From assembly GCA_003049485.1 (NCBI GenBank), contig PYST01000093.1:2410-66409 (forward strand): DNA of 64,000 nt, read 5' to 3'. The position numbers and the translations under genes were made by a program. Source of the DNA: Ophioceras dolichostomum. Lineage: Eukaryota; Ascomycota; Sordariomycetes; Magnaporthales; Ophioceraceae. The notes under the pieces are model-generated. The model was given only the letters and a program-made list of their open reading frames with translations. It had not been told where the DNA came from and did not search any database. Every line of letters begins with the position of its first letter. The first letter of the stretch is position 1. This document shows, piece by piece, positions 44,171 through 54,710 of the stretch.

Positions 44171-45484
44171 GATGTGGTCTCACTCCGGAATCGCAAGGTC
44201 GAGAAGATCGACTGGTCTTACCATTACTAGGATGAGGTAGGTTGTCAACGGAACGGTTCGCGCGGCGCTTCTTCTTCATAGCGGCGTTTTTTTTCTCTGG
44301 TTGTTTGTTTTTGCCCATCGCTTTTTTTCTTTCTCTCTCTCTTCTCTCCCTGGCTCTATCTAGGCTCTCCGTTCTCTGCCTGGGTGCACCTCTCTGAGGT
44401 ATTTCGTCTCTGTTTTTGCGACTCCTCTTTGGCAGGATGTTGGTTTCTGCCAGTGTCTCCAGCCTGCCTTTTCTAGTCATGAAACAGCAGGCATGCACGC
44501 AGTCGATCGTTCGTCGGTCCGCAAAATCACAGGGTAATCCGCACATATCTGATTTTCTGAAGTAACTTTAGTGAAGATACCGCTGCTTCCAGATACCAAT
44601 TGTTGATGGCCACCTTGGTCCATATTCCTAGACTGTTCAAGCGCGGTGGACAATGTGCGACTTTGATAAATTACACGTAATCCTTTTCCTTCCTCTTTTC
44701 CTGGACTGTACTGTTCGGCAGGGTGCGGGCGGCATTGGGGAGGTTATCGAGCAAGTGACGTGGCCGTCATTCGGGCGAGCACCAGCATGGATGAACAACA
44801 CCTCGGCGTCAACTACCCACCTACCTTAGGTACCTGTGTTTGTCATCCCGAACGCTACCTCGTCCCTGAGTACCAAAGATACCAGCTGACGTTTGCGACC
44901 AGCTAATCTGCTGCTGAACGGCTGCCGTTGTGCACCCCAGGGTGGAAATGGGGTGTTCGGCGTCCTCGATGTATTGCGAAATCGAACAAGGCATCTTGAC
45001 CGTCCGATATAGTACTTTGGGAGCGGAAAGAACAAATGAGCACAATAGGAACAACAGGAACTCCTCGTCTCCTACTATTGTCCACATGGGCCTATAGGAG
45101 TCCAGCTATCAACGGATGGAAGGCACGCGATACCCACCCGGCTGGCTCTTTCCTCAAGTGACTGCTCATCGGTTGCCAGTCCAACACAACCACACAAGTC
45201 AAATCTCTATACGGGCCACGATTCACTTGATTTTATTCAAGCCCTCCGCGTCCTTTCCTCCTCCCACAAAACAAACAATCAACAACCCAACAATTCTTGT
45301 CACCCGCACCACCTTCTCACCACATCACCTTCTGCATACGATCCTGACAGGAGAGTAGGCAGACGCTCTCCTTTCCCGTATCAACAAGCTCTCTTTTCTG
45401 AACATCTACAGAACATTCAAACTATCAAAAAATTTCCACTCCTCTCACAACAAGGCGGCACACGGACCAGCCAATCCGTCCATC
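44171..45484. other. Intergenic region
   Basis: About 1.3 kb between HAT2 and the F-box protein gene. CT-rich stretches near 44330-44350 are probably HAT2 3' flank. A CTACCTTAGGTACC motif lies at about 44820. The last 250 bases are C/A-rich and likely promoter or leader. No gene recognised. Confidence 0.4.
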
Positions 45485-48400
45485 ATGGCCGACCTTGTTG
45501 TGAATCCAGGTCGCCCCGGTGAAAACGGAGGCGGACCTACCCAAGACAAAGGAAAAGGCAAGGCTGTGGAGACAGAAGACCATGATGAGTCCGATGCTGA
45601 GTACGAGACTACTGGAGAGGAAATCCTGGACTATCTCGTGGACTTCCTCAAGAAACAGCTTGGCATTAGCAGCAGGCACCCGGTCCAGAAGGCGCTCCTC
45701 GACCGTGTGGCCACTCGTGATCAAGCCATGAAGGGAAAGCCAATTCCCCAATTCAAGCACCTGCGCAACCCGCACGTTGAGAACGTCGGCGTCATTGCAG
45801 ACATGGATACGGTCCTCTCTAGTCTCCGATCCCAACCTATTGGAGAGGATATAGAGATGGAGTACCTCCGCCAGGCCATGATCGCTGCCGATGACGAGGA
45901 TTGGGATGTCGATGATTATGATCCGGATGAGAGTGAGAGTGAGGGCGAGAAGGATCCAGCCGCGTTGCCGTACGTCGAAGACGTGGTCCTTGACGACCAG
46001 ATGTTTGAGGACCTCGCGGATGCTGCCGCGGCCGCTGCGGCCCGCCTCCCCTCCGAGGCTCCCCTGCAGCCGTACAAGAAGCGGCGAATTGTCACCGGGG
46101 AGCTGATGGGCCACACCAAGTACTACATGGCCGAGACTCCCGACTCGCTGCACCCCGATCTGGGCGACCTGTCTCTCGGCACCCGCTCGTTCCGGCGGAA
46201 GAGCAGCTCTGGCACCACGCGGAAGAGCTCCAGCGGTTCTGCCAACAGCAACAGCACGAAAGCCAACCGCCGCAAGAAGCGGGACGAACACGGCGCCTTC
46301 GACCTGCTCAGCTCCATCATGTCGTACAATATCCTCACGGTCGAGGTGATCAAACACCTCAGCCCGCACGACATCCTGCACCTCTACGCTGTCAGCCGCG
46401 TGTTCCACGCCATGTGGAACGCGAACGAGGCCTACTATACGCGCGTGGTCGGATCGCACGGCACGCTCGGCGACGCCGCCAAGTGCTATCCCTGGGGCAT
46501 GTACAAGGAGTTCATCATCCGCAACCCGAAGGGCTACATCGTGCTCGACTACATTGCCCTCTGCCCGGAGGACCAGCGGCCTCCCCAGCCGCCCGCCCTG
46601 CCGGCCAAGAAGCGGGTCAACCTGGGCCTGAACTTCCTGCACATGCTCTCTCTGCGTGAGCGGATCCGCCGCGACATCTTCGCGTGCATGGCTCGCGAGG
46701 GCCACCGGCTGCCGGAGTCGATGGCCTGGACCTTCCGCAAGATGTGGGTCGTCATGGACTGCGGTAAGAATGAGGACCGGGCCGACTTGATGCGCTCGTG
46801 GTCCGACACAGACCTGTTCAACGCCACGCTCTTCTTCACGAAGCTGGGCATGGTGTTCAACCACCCCCAACGGGGCCCGGGACACTACGACCTGATGGAG
46901 CTGATGCTCGGCCAGCCGGACGGCATGCGGTGCCTCTGGCAGCTGCTGCGCAAGAAGCGGTTCACCACGGACCTGCTCGAGATCGTCACCATGAAGCTTA
47001 TGTACGACTACCGCCCCACCGCCCGGCAGTCCTTCACCCAATGCGCCGTCATGGGCGTCCCCTACTGGATGCTGGGCCTCGTCCGCAGGGAGGGCTGGGG
47101 CAAGGGCCTGATGGAGCTGCTGCGGCCCGACGAGATGGTGGCGGTCGAGAGCTGCCGCCGCGACCTTGAGCTGCACGTCAAGATCCCCTTCATGATGGCC
47201 TGGGGCTATAGAGATTGGAAGACGGGCCGCCAGCTCGTGCCCACCATCGATGAGCTTTACATGAGCGACGACGAGCTCCCGCCCGCCACGAACGACCTGA
47301 ACGGCCGTGCGGGTAACGTGCCCCTGGGCCCGCGCGACTGGAAGCCTCACCACTACCTGCGCCGGAACTTCGACAAGATCACGCGCGAGGAGCAGCTGGC
47401 CGTCATGGCCATCGAGGAGGACGAGTCGCTCAAGGCCGAGGCGTGGCAGGACTACATGGAGTACGGGGATGATTGGGATGGAACCACTGCTCATGATCCG
47501 GAGGACGATGAGGACCATGACGCGGATGACGAAGACGGATCGGATTCCGGCGACGATGATGATTTGGGCGGCGACGACGGAAACGGTGGTGACGTTGCCG
47601 GTTCCCAAGGCACTGCCATCGCCCATGTCCCTGTCCATCTATCTGGCAACATCGGTCACTTCCAAGGGCCCCTGCTCGCCATTCCTTTCCAGCCATCGCT
47701 TCCCGCTGTCCATCAAGCTCCGCAGCAACTCGGCATCGTCCAGGCTCAGCAGCCTGGCATGATCCAAGTCCTAGTCCCGCAACATGGCAACCACCAGTTC
47801 CAGCAGCCCGGCATCGTCCCGCAGATGGGATATAACAGCAACGGTTTCCACGCCGCGAACGGCGCTCATTCTGCCAATGGATACAACAATGCTGGCTTCC
47901 AAGGCAACAGCCAGGCCAACGGCTCTGGTGTGGGCTCTGGCAATCAGTGGGCCAATGGTTCGAATAGCGGATTTTCTCACGGCAATGCTGCCAGCGGTCA
48001 AGTCCAGCAGCCCGGCGTCGTCCCACCCCTCGGATACACCAGCAACGGTTTCCAAACTGCCGGCGGCGGTACTGGTTCTGTAAATGGAAATACTGGTGCT
48101 GGCATCCAGAACGACGGAACTAGCATGGGCGGCTCTAGCAATCAGCTCACGATCCATACTCCCCACGACGGAATCGCTCATGGCAATCCTGCCAACGACC
48201 CATGGTACGGTGTGGCACCGCTCCCCGACCCCTTCGAGCGAACTCGGCCAATCGGCATGAGGACGTCCCAGGGCCACTACCTCATTGCTCGCGGCACTCC
48301 CGCCACGCAGTTCCCCTACAACGAGCCCACCACCCGGCCAGACACTCTGCTCGACTCCGGCCCCTCTGACGCTCAACCAGGCCCGCGATTCACGCCCGCC

Positions 48401-49963
48401 GAGCAGGCGTTCCTAAACAGGCAACTTGATCGTTGTAGACACGTTCTTGGAAATATCGTGGATCCGATTGACAGGGCTAACACGGCCATGCAGGCGGCCG
48501 GTGCCGCGGTAACGTCCCCCAATGGCCCGATCCACGAGGACGATGAGTACGATGACGAGGGCTGGGGCAATGGCGTGGGCTTGGAGGATCACGAGAGCGA
48601 TTCCGACTACTCGAGTGTCCAGTACATTCGCACTGTGGTGGTGCTAGATGACGATGAAGACGACGCTGAGCAGGCGGATGCGAACACGACTTCCCCTTGC
48701 GCGTCCACTTCGGCGAGCGCCTCGCAGGGCCCGTCCCAGACCCAACCTGAGCAGTCGGATATTGCTGAGGGCAGCAGCAACGCTGCAACGGGTAGTAGCA
48801 GCCAGCAGGCGAACCAGAACCAGGCCGACGGCGGCTCCCAACCCGCCGACGAGGACGACGGTCCGGATCCGCACCCGCACCCCTTCGCGGCCATGCAGAG
48901 GGAGCAGGAGCAGGCGGAGGAGAACTACCAACCCGCCGGAGACCTGCCGGAGGACTTCGAGCAAGATCGGGCTAGACTCCTCGATGCGGTGGAGCGGTAC
49001 GCTTCATCTACCTCCCATGAGGCCGACAACCGCGAGGAGGAGACTCCGGGTGCTGCCGGTGCCAGTGCTGGTCCCAGCGTTTCTTCCTTGCACAATAGCT
49101 CCGCGAACCAGGAAGCTACCTCCTCCAGTTCGGATGCCACTCCGTCCATCGCTACCAACACCGTCACACCTACCAACAGCGACAGGGACACGGACGAGGA
49201 TGGTGCGGGCGAGGGTACGGGCGAGGGATCAGGCGAGGCCGCCACGGGCGCTACCAACGAGGAGCCCACCGTCCTCGCCCACAACGGCACCCGCTTCACT
49301 ATGGCCCAGCTCCACCTCGCGCGCCACCACTTCCAGCTCGAGCAGCGGCACTTCACCGCGCTCTTCGAGTCCGACCGCGCGCGCTACGGCCACTTGGTTC
49401 CGTACCTACACCAGCTCAACTCGCTCCAGTCCGGCATCAACGCGCTCGAGCGCGAGCTGAACCAGTCGCTCGTCCCTCCCGGCCAACCCTTCCCCGGCAT
49501 GCTGACCAACATCCCCGTGAACCCGGAGGCGATGCACGCGTACGCAGTCTCCGCTCAGCTGACTGCTCACATCAACGCTGTGCTGGAGCGGGCGGAGCGG
49601 ATGCGTGTTAAGGTTGCTGCTGCTGAGAAGAAGAAGCAAGACGAGCAGGACGAGCAAGACGACGAGCACGGTGCTAATGGCGGTGCCAACGACGATGCTG
49701 CTGGCGATGTCGACGGTGCCGCCTCCCCCATCAGCAGTAGCGGCGGCAGCAGCGACGAAGAGGAGAGCGAGCAGCTCTTCTCCCAGCCGAAAGTCCCGCC
49801 CCGCCGTGAGCGCCTCGACCACATCGGCTTCCCCTGGCCCGAGGGCCACGTGCCCGTACCGCACGACCATTCGGCGCAGGTCCCAGACCTGACGCATCCG
49901 AACTACGTCTTCTCCGAGCCGGATGAGCCTGGCGATGGTGCCTGGCACTTCAAGATGTTTTGA
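45485..49963 (+). CDS. Large F-box-like protein with Q/N/G-rich prion-like region (1492 aa, single exon)
   Basis: Not assigned to a named family. The N-terminal 270 residues are acidic (DDEDWDVDDYDPDESES) with a Ser-rich basic patch. An F-box-like motif lies at about 272-312 (ILTVEVIKHLSPHDILHLYAVSRVFHAMW). A well-structured domain of about 350 residues follows (to about residue 660). Residues about 720-895 are rich in Gln, Asn, Gly and Ser, with imperfect repeats (QQPGIVPQMGYNSNGF versus QQPGVVPPLGYTSNGF). The rest is acidic and Ser/Thr-rich, with a conserved-looking helical patch (FTMAQLHLARHHFQLEQRHF) near 1278-1320, a KKKQDEQDEQDD coiled segment, and a C-terminal DHIGFPWPEGHVPVPHD block ending DGAWHFKMF. 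A role as a substrate adaptor of an SCF ubiquitin ligase is an inference from the F-box alone. The first ATG of the open frame is used. Confidence 0.9.
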   Translation: MADLVVNPGRPGENGGGPTQDKGKGKAVETEDHDESDAEYETTGEEILDYLVDFLKKQLGISSRHPVQKALLDRVATRDQAMKGKPIPQFKHLRNPHVENVGVIADMDTVLSSLRSQPIGEDIEMEYLRQAMIAADDEDWDVDDYDPDESESEGEKDPAALPYVEDVVLDDQMFEDLADAAAAAAARLPSEAPLQPYKKRRIVTGELMGHTKYYMAETPDSLHPDLGDLSLGTRSFRRKSSSGTTRKSSSGSANSNSTKANRRKKRDEHGAFDLLSSIMSYNILTVEVIKHLSPHDILHLYAVSRVFHAMWNANEAYYTRVVGSHGTLGDAAKCYPWGMYKEFIIRNPKGYIVLDYIALCPEDQRPPQPPALPAKKRVNLGLNFLHMLSLRERIRRDIFACMAREGHRLPESMAWTFRKMWVVMDCGKNEDRADLMRSWSDTDLFNATLFFTKLGMVFNHPQRGPGHYDLMELMLGQPDGMRCLWQLLRKKRFTTDLLEIVTMKLMYDYRPTARQSFTQCAVMGVPYWMLGLVRREGWGKGLMELLRPDEMVAVESCRRDLELHVKIPFMMAWGYRDWKTGRQLVPTIDELYMSDDELPPATNDLNGRAGNVPLGPRDWKPHHYLRRNFDKITREEQLAVMAIEEDESLKAEAWQDYMEYGDDWDGTTAHDPEDDEDHDADDEDGSDSGDDDDLGGDDGNGGDVAGSQGTAIAHVPVHLSGNIGHFQGPLLAIPFQPSLPAVHQAPQQLGIVQAQQPGMIQVLVPQHGNHQFQQPGIVPQMGYNSNGFHAANGAHSANGYNNAGFQGNSQANGSGVGSGNQWANGSNSGFSHGNAASGQVQQPGVVPPLGYTSNGFQTAGGGTGSVNGNTGAGIQNDGTSMGGSSNQLTIHTPHDGIAHGNPANDPWYGVAPLPDPFERTRPIGMRTSQGHYLIARGTPATQFPYNEPTTRPDTLLDSGPSDAQPGPRFTPAEQAFLNRQLDRCRHVLGNIVDPIDRANTAMQAAGAAVTSPNGPIHEDDEYDDEGWGNGVGLEDHESDSDYSSVQYIRTVVVLDDDEDDAEQADANTTSPCASTSASASQGPSQTQPEQSDIAEGSSNAATGSSSQQANQNQADGGSQPADEDDGPDPHPHPFAAMQREQEQAEENYQPAGDLPEDFEQDRARLLDAVERYASSTSHEADNREEETPGAAGASAGPSVSSLHNSSANQEATSSSSDATPSIATNTVTPTNSDRDTDEDGAGEGTGEGSGEAATGATNEEPTVLAHNGTRFTMAQLHLARHHFQLEQRHFTALFESDRARYGHLVPYLHQLNSLQSGINALERELNQSLVPPGQPFPGMLTNIPVNPEAMHAYAVSAQLTAHINAVLERAERMRVKVAAAEKKKQDEQDEQDDEHGANGGANDDAAGDVDGAASPISSSGGSSDEEESEQLFSQPKVPPRRERLDHIGFPWPEGHVPVPHDHSAQVPDLTHPNYVFSEPDEPGDGAWHFKMF

Positions 49964-51440
49964 GCACCGCTGAGGAGCTGAACTGAGGACAGACGACAGA
50001 CAGACAGACAGACAGAGAGTGTGTGTGCCAGTGTCTGCCTGCTAGCCAGTGAAGGAGTGGCCGGTGAAGCGGCAGTGAACGGACGGAACAGACGGTGCTT
50101 GCTGCTGTCGGCCATGTTGCAACTGCTGCTTGCTCCCATGCGAATCAGGCAGAGCGTCCTCTTTCTTATTTTCCTCGATGCCTTTTGACGAGAGAGACCG
50201 AGACACCCTGTGCTCTCTCTGTGGTGTGGTGAGGAGGCACAGCCGAGTGAGCTTCTTGTTCTTGTTCATCCTGAGTGGGCAATACCAGACAACGAACGAC
50301 AGACGGGACAGAGATGAGAGGTTCTTGGGCCGTTCTGTACAAGGTCTCCTTCTTCTCTGGGTACTTGGTCTTCAGCCGTTCAGTGGTGCGAAGTGTTTGT
50401 GTGGAAAGCCGTGTTTCGTGCTTGCCTGATTTTAGCTCTGAGAGATGAAGGCATGCTGCATGCACCCCGTCTGTGGTGGTTGTCATACAGTGTTGTCTTC
50501 GTTTTGGTCTGGGATGGATTGGGGTTGCGTTACACACACCCTTCTCGCCCATTCCATTTTCTTACCAGCATTACCCGGGCGCCATTCTTTCTTTTCGGCC
50601 TTGTTTTTTGTTCTTCAGATCCTCGCCCTAGCCCTACCCATTGCTTCGTTTTACCCTCCTTCCCCTTTCTCTGCCCCATCCCAGTTTGGTCATTCCCTTC
50701 CTCCTTCCATCATATTGAACCGCAGCACCACCTTCATCCTCCCGCTCTGCTTAGGGGGAGAAGAAGTGTGTGTATGCGCTCCCGTCCCTCCCTACTTGCC
50801 TCCAACCGCCCGCCACCCTCCGTCGTCGCTGTTTTTCCTTTCCTCTGTCTCTCTACCTGTCTGCTCTCGTGAGGGACAGCCAGCCAAGAAAGAAAGGAAG
50901 AATCGTCGCCACCAACGAGGGAGGACGGAGGATGATGGATGGATAGGAAAGGAAACGGGAGATCTTGCTTTTGTTTGTCATTGTGTTCAGTATGATCTAA
51001 AGGAAGTCATGGACGGAATGCACTCGTCTATTTCGGGTAACTTTTTTTTCTTTTCAGAGTTTTAAGGGTTGATGGATGGATGGATTTTGTTACTCATTGA
51101 TCTTGTGTGTCGCCAGGCGGGCATTCGCAGCACAGAGAGTCAAGTCTGTCAGTCTCCCCTGATTCTCTCAACTTTGGCGTGGCATCTTTTTTTCTTCTCA
51201 TTCTCTTTCCTCCCTCATTCTTTTATTTGTGGCGGCCTTCCCGTCCTTTCTGCTAGCTGGCTACCTTCCCACATGGCTGGCTGGCAGGTAGGCGGGCCGC
51301 ACGCATACTTCGTTACTAGGTAGGAGGACGTATGTGCCTCATCCACGTTCGTTAATAGTAGGTAGTTACGCCTGAATTTACGGTGTTTTCCCCCTGACCT
51401 TGATCAGATCAGATGGGCAGTAATGATGTCGATTCTCGAC

Positions 51441-51479
51441 TGTACGTACGTACCTACCAGATATATAGGTACGTACATC
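51441..51479. repeat. Imperfect inverted repeat of GTAC/ACCT units
   Basis: Left part GTACGTACGTACCTAC and right part TAGGTACGTACAT are inverted around an AT-rich centre (GATATATA). At least ten bases of perfect pairing (GTACGTACCT with AGGTACGTAC) are possible. Confidence 0.75.
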
Positions 51480-51929
51480 ATCCTGCCTCGTCTAAACTGA
51501 CTGACCCCTGTATGTCATTCATGATTCCCCCCAAAGATATTACGGCCGCGAGGTATCGTATCCGCTACGCCAAATGAGAGTCGCGAGGAGAGAGGTAGCG
51601 TGTTTGTTAAAGCGACAAACCCACACCCCATTTTCTTTTCGTGTTAGGCAATTCTTCTCCTTCCTTGTATTCGTTGCTCGGCAGGGGGTAGATAGAGCCA
51701 GTTCGAATGTAAGATGGCGGCGTTGCCTTAGTTAGAGCTTCGCCTAACTGTCTGTAGCCTCCTTAGCATACATCATCACCACCTATCGCCATCAAAACTG
51801 GACTCCCATTAGGTGTAGCTTGCAAAGACTATGGACGAAAATGAGGATTCCCTATCGAAGGAGGCTTGTGAATACAAGAAAGATCGGCAGGCAGGGCGGT
51901 TGCGAGAGGTATAAATAGGGGTTATGTGT

Positions 51930-52160
51930 AATATATCCAAATTTTCGTTTTTGTAGTGCATCTGGCTGCAGATAATCGAAATTCCCATATATCCATCCAT
52001 TCCTCCATGTTCCAGCATGTCTTCCATCCAGTTCATCAGTTAGATACAAGGCAGTTTTGTGCGTTGTTGTTTGATGTTTGATAAAACTCCTCCCCTGTCT
52101 TGTTAAGATATATATCGGGAAAGGAGAGGAGAAGGAGTGTGTGTTGAAGAGGGGGTCGAG
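51930..52160. repeat. Diverged direct repeat, copy A
   Basis: Shares ordered blocks with 54445-54710: GTGTAATATATCCAAATTTTCG, CATCCAT...CCATGTTCC, CTTCCATC, TTAGATACAA, and GGGAAAGGAGAG...GTTGAA...AGGGGG. Spacing is similar in both copies, so the match is not only simple sequence. Divergence is considerable. Confidence 0.65.
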
Positions 52161-52314
52161 AAAGGAAAGTAAAGTAGCCTCTGAAATCATGTCGCAGACG
52201 AGTCCCCATTACCGGCCGGGCATCTCTACGGCCCGCAGGCCTTGCCCTGGATCTAACGAGCTAATGAAGGCCCGACGACCTCTATTTTGTCTCCCAGTTG
52301 CCATCTGCTTGCCG

Positions 52315-52671
52315 TTAGCGAGTTTTCCATGCTCGCAACCCTGTGATATTGGTTCGACCCCCCAGATCAAGATAGCCGTCCGAGCTTCGCCATAGTTCGG
52401 GATAGGGGCCGGCCGATACGGCGTGCAGCCTCATGCGCCTCGCGTTGAGCCCATACAGCAACTCACACTCGCCTCTACCGAGCCCTATAATCAAGATGTC
52501 CACCGGGTCACCGGAGATGACTAGAAGTTCCCAAACCACGAGCTTCTCGAGCAGGTTCCCGACTTTGGACAACTTATGGCCCTCAGCTAGACCGAGCTTC
52601 GCACATACTCTCTAGGTGCCGTTGGGATGCTCAGAACCCCCCTCTAAGTCCGTAAATTGGTTGCCGAACAT
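52315..52671 (-). pseudogene. Unidentified gene fragment with an in-frame TAG
   Basis: Read on the minus strand, the frame from the ATG at 52671 begins MFGNQFTDLEGGSEHPNGT, meets a TAG at 52614-52612, and continues RVCAKLGLAEGHKLSK, then EKLVVWELLVISGDPVDIL and ARRMRLHAVSAGPYPELW to a stop at 52315. The composition is protein-like throughout and the frame is also open for a short distance upstream of the ATG. As in the STAND-like pseudogene, CAG to TAG would explain the stop. I do not recognise the family. It lies between two diverged direct repeats, in a gene-poor segment next to an assembly gap, which fits a relic or inserted sequence. Confidence 0.4.
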
Positions 52672-53661
52672 CTCTAGTAGGTCAAGGAAAGTCCTTCAGT
52701 CATATTGCCATATCGCCAACCTGTTTTGCTTTCTTCAGGAACGCCTAGTTCAGTCTCCTTCGACATGTTTGAAAGTAACACCTTCACAGGCTCATCCGTT
52801 TATGTGTGGACGGATGGTGGCAACTAGGATTCTCCCCCTCCTCCCCAAGTTGCTTCGTTTGATTGGCAAAATAGTCCTCATAAATGTTTTGCATCAGCCT
52901 GATTCAGTTCCTTGGAGCGGTCGCATACCCTTTTTTAGGTGGCGGATTATGGAGGAGGGGGTCGGTAGCAACAATGATGAGAATCGGCAACGGAAGGAAC
53001 CAAAATCGGCACACGGTGTTTCTGCACATAGCCTCCTATTCACTGTGTATCCCTTCTAGGACTTTCCCCCGTAGCATCTCCATACAGCAGGTTTCTTTGT
53101 AAGGAAGTGCTCATGTTGTTTCCTATACGAGGTCATAGTGTGTTCCGTGTAAGTTAGGGAGGTTGGTACCAGGTCCAGACCAACGTCCCGCATCCTTACT
53201 CTCATGATTGTTGCAGTTACCTCCGTACTAGAACTAAAACGACGAGCCGAAGCTGCAAGGTAACCCAACTAAAATCGCTCAATGCAACAGTGAACGCCGG
53301 CTGATCGCCGGTCTCTGTGAGACTTCGCCTCAGCATCGAAGTGATCATCAGCCACCCTCAACTAGGGCCTCGACGAGCTCCGTCAGCCGCATTCCCCGGG
53401 TGCTTCCAATTCCTCGCCGAGCGAGGCTGCAGCAGCCATATATCGTAACTTACAGCTGAAAGCGCCACTTTGAGAGACTGTCTACTTATGGATTTGTGTA
53501 AGTAGGTTTGCATCCGGACATAACAACATCAGGAGCGCGGGAGATCGGGTCTAGGTATGCGTACCATTGTCATATTCCTGATATAGCTAGATGCAGTGGT
53601 TTCTTCGGCTGTCGGATGGGAGGTGAGTTAGTCGAAAAGCCAAAAACGGTCGGTAAATATA
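52672..53661. other. Gene-poor interval
   Basis: About 1 kb between the two fragments. No supported gene; several short frames only. A CTTCGCCTCAGCATCGAAG imperfect palindrome lies near 53325. Confidence 0.3.
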
Positions 53662-53973
53662 TTATCCTACGTAAGTAATAGGAGGCGGGCTAGCTGATTT
53701 ACCCCAATAGAACGTCCAACAAAGGCCGTCGTGCATTTTGGCGGTGCCGCAACCTTTCCGGGCTAAATTTTTTAAAAACTCTTGGAGGGTTGAATCGGCT
53801 AGATCGATGCTTGTAGTCGAAGAAGAGGAAACGACGAGAACGACGGGTATGCCGTCGACGGTGAGGGTCGTTTCGCTATCATCGCCGTCCAACGTAAACG
53901 ACCTGGCTGTGATGTCGATATACAGATTGTCAACGAGGTAGACGCAATGCTTGCTCAGTCCGTCTGCAGACAT
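53662..53973 (-). CDS. Hypothetical protein or 3' gene fragment (103 aa)
   Basis: Open frame from the ATG at 53973 with protein-like composition: it opens MSADGLSKHCVYLVDNLYI, has a beta-rich middle (TTLTVDGIPVVLVVSSSST) and ends in GLCWTFYWGKSASPPP. No family recognised. The upstream sequence runs within 35 bases into the G homopolymer and N gap, so it may be the downstream part of a gene whose 5' end is lost or misassembled there. Treat both boundaries as provisional. Confidence 0.35.
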   Translation of the reverse strand: MSADGLSKHCVYLVDNLYIDITARSFTLDGDDSETTLTVDGIPVVLVVSSSSTTSIDLADSTLQEFLKNLARKGCGTAKMHDGLCWTFYWGKSASPPPITYVG

Positions 53974-54002
53974 TTTGAGGCGTTCTAGACCCAAACGGGA
54001 TA

Positions 54003-54061
54003 GGGGGGGGGGGGGGGGGGGGGGGGGGNNNNNNNNNNNNNGGGGGGGGGGGGGGGGGGGG
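54003..54061. other. Assembly gap (13 N) inside a poly-G tract
   Basis: A run of G, 13 undefined bases (54029-54041) and a second G run. True length is unknown; the gap is caused by, or placed in, a homopolymer. Confidence 0.98.
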
Positions 54062-54444
54062 TGGATGGATGCGAAATCTCTCGATGATGGAGACGGGAAG
54101 CCAGCTCATCATTTTATAGTCGGGTAAGACTTCAGGGACACTCGAGCCTGGGTCTGATGTTTCCTGTAACTACCTGTCTTGTCATGCGGGTTGTCCACAT
54201 GCCTTGGGTAGTTATAGTTGTATCCCAGGTAATCAACGCAGGTATACAGCGGGCAGCAGTGATGCTGCAACCAACTTGGCCGCTTCTCATCGCCACATCC
54301 TCAGCCAGAGATCATCACTCGCCCAGAAGTTCAGTGCGCCTTTGTGCAGAATATTAACATAGGCTCTTCGCGATAAGGAATAATAGCAGTAGGTAAGTAC
54401 CTAGGTAGGTAAGCGATGGGGCAGTACAACCTAAATAAGAGAAA

Positions 54445-54710
54445 GGTGTCATATGCCCCAAGTTTTCTTTCCTCAATGTAAATGGAATGTATCTGGTCTG
54501 GTCGAAGGTAGGTAACCAAAAGAAAATGCTATCCATCCATCCAGCCATCCATGTTCCGGCAGGTTTTCCATCCTGTTATTCTTTTTAGATACAAAGCGGT
54601 TTCTGCTATCGTGTGTTCAGTAAATCTCTTCGCCTCCTATTGTTGGGAGTTATATATCAGATGTACCGGGGAAGGAGAGAGCTTGTGTTAAATAGGGGGG
54701 AGGGAGTAGC
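54445..54710. repeat. Diverged direct repeat, copy B
   Basis: Second copy of the blocks described at 51930-52160, here GTGTCATATGCCCCAAGTTTTC, CATCCATCCAGCCATCCATG, TTTCCATC, TTAGATACAA, and GGGGAAGGAGAG...GTTAAATAGGGGGG. Same orientation as copy A, about 2.5 kb away. Confidence 0.65.

Larger units (their letters stand above)
49964..52314. other. Gene-poor 3' flank, simple repeats
   Basis: Long non-coding stretch downstream of the F-box protein gene. It has a (CAGA)n run at about 49993-50018, extensive C/T-rich sequence (50500-50870), a GATGGATG run near 51073 and an imperfect palindrome at 51441-51479. No gene recognised. Confidence 0.4.

Noticed and set aside
44168..44230. Stop-codon readthrough extension of HAT2 (19 further in-frame codons after TAG)
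   Set aside because: An open run this short is expected by chance, the family normally ends here, and no known readthrough context is present.
45425..47638. 737-codon open frame antisense to the F-box protein gene
   Set aside because: Hydrophobic, Val/Leu/His/Arg-rich translation typical of the complement of GC-rich coding sequence; no domain, and the sense frame is clearly coding.
52345..52370. tRNA B-box-like sequence GGTTCGACCCC
   Set aside because: No A box, acceptor stem or anticodon arm could be built around it on either strand.
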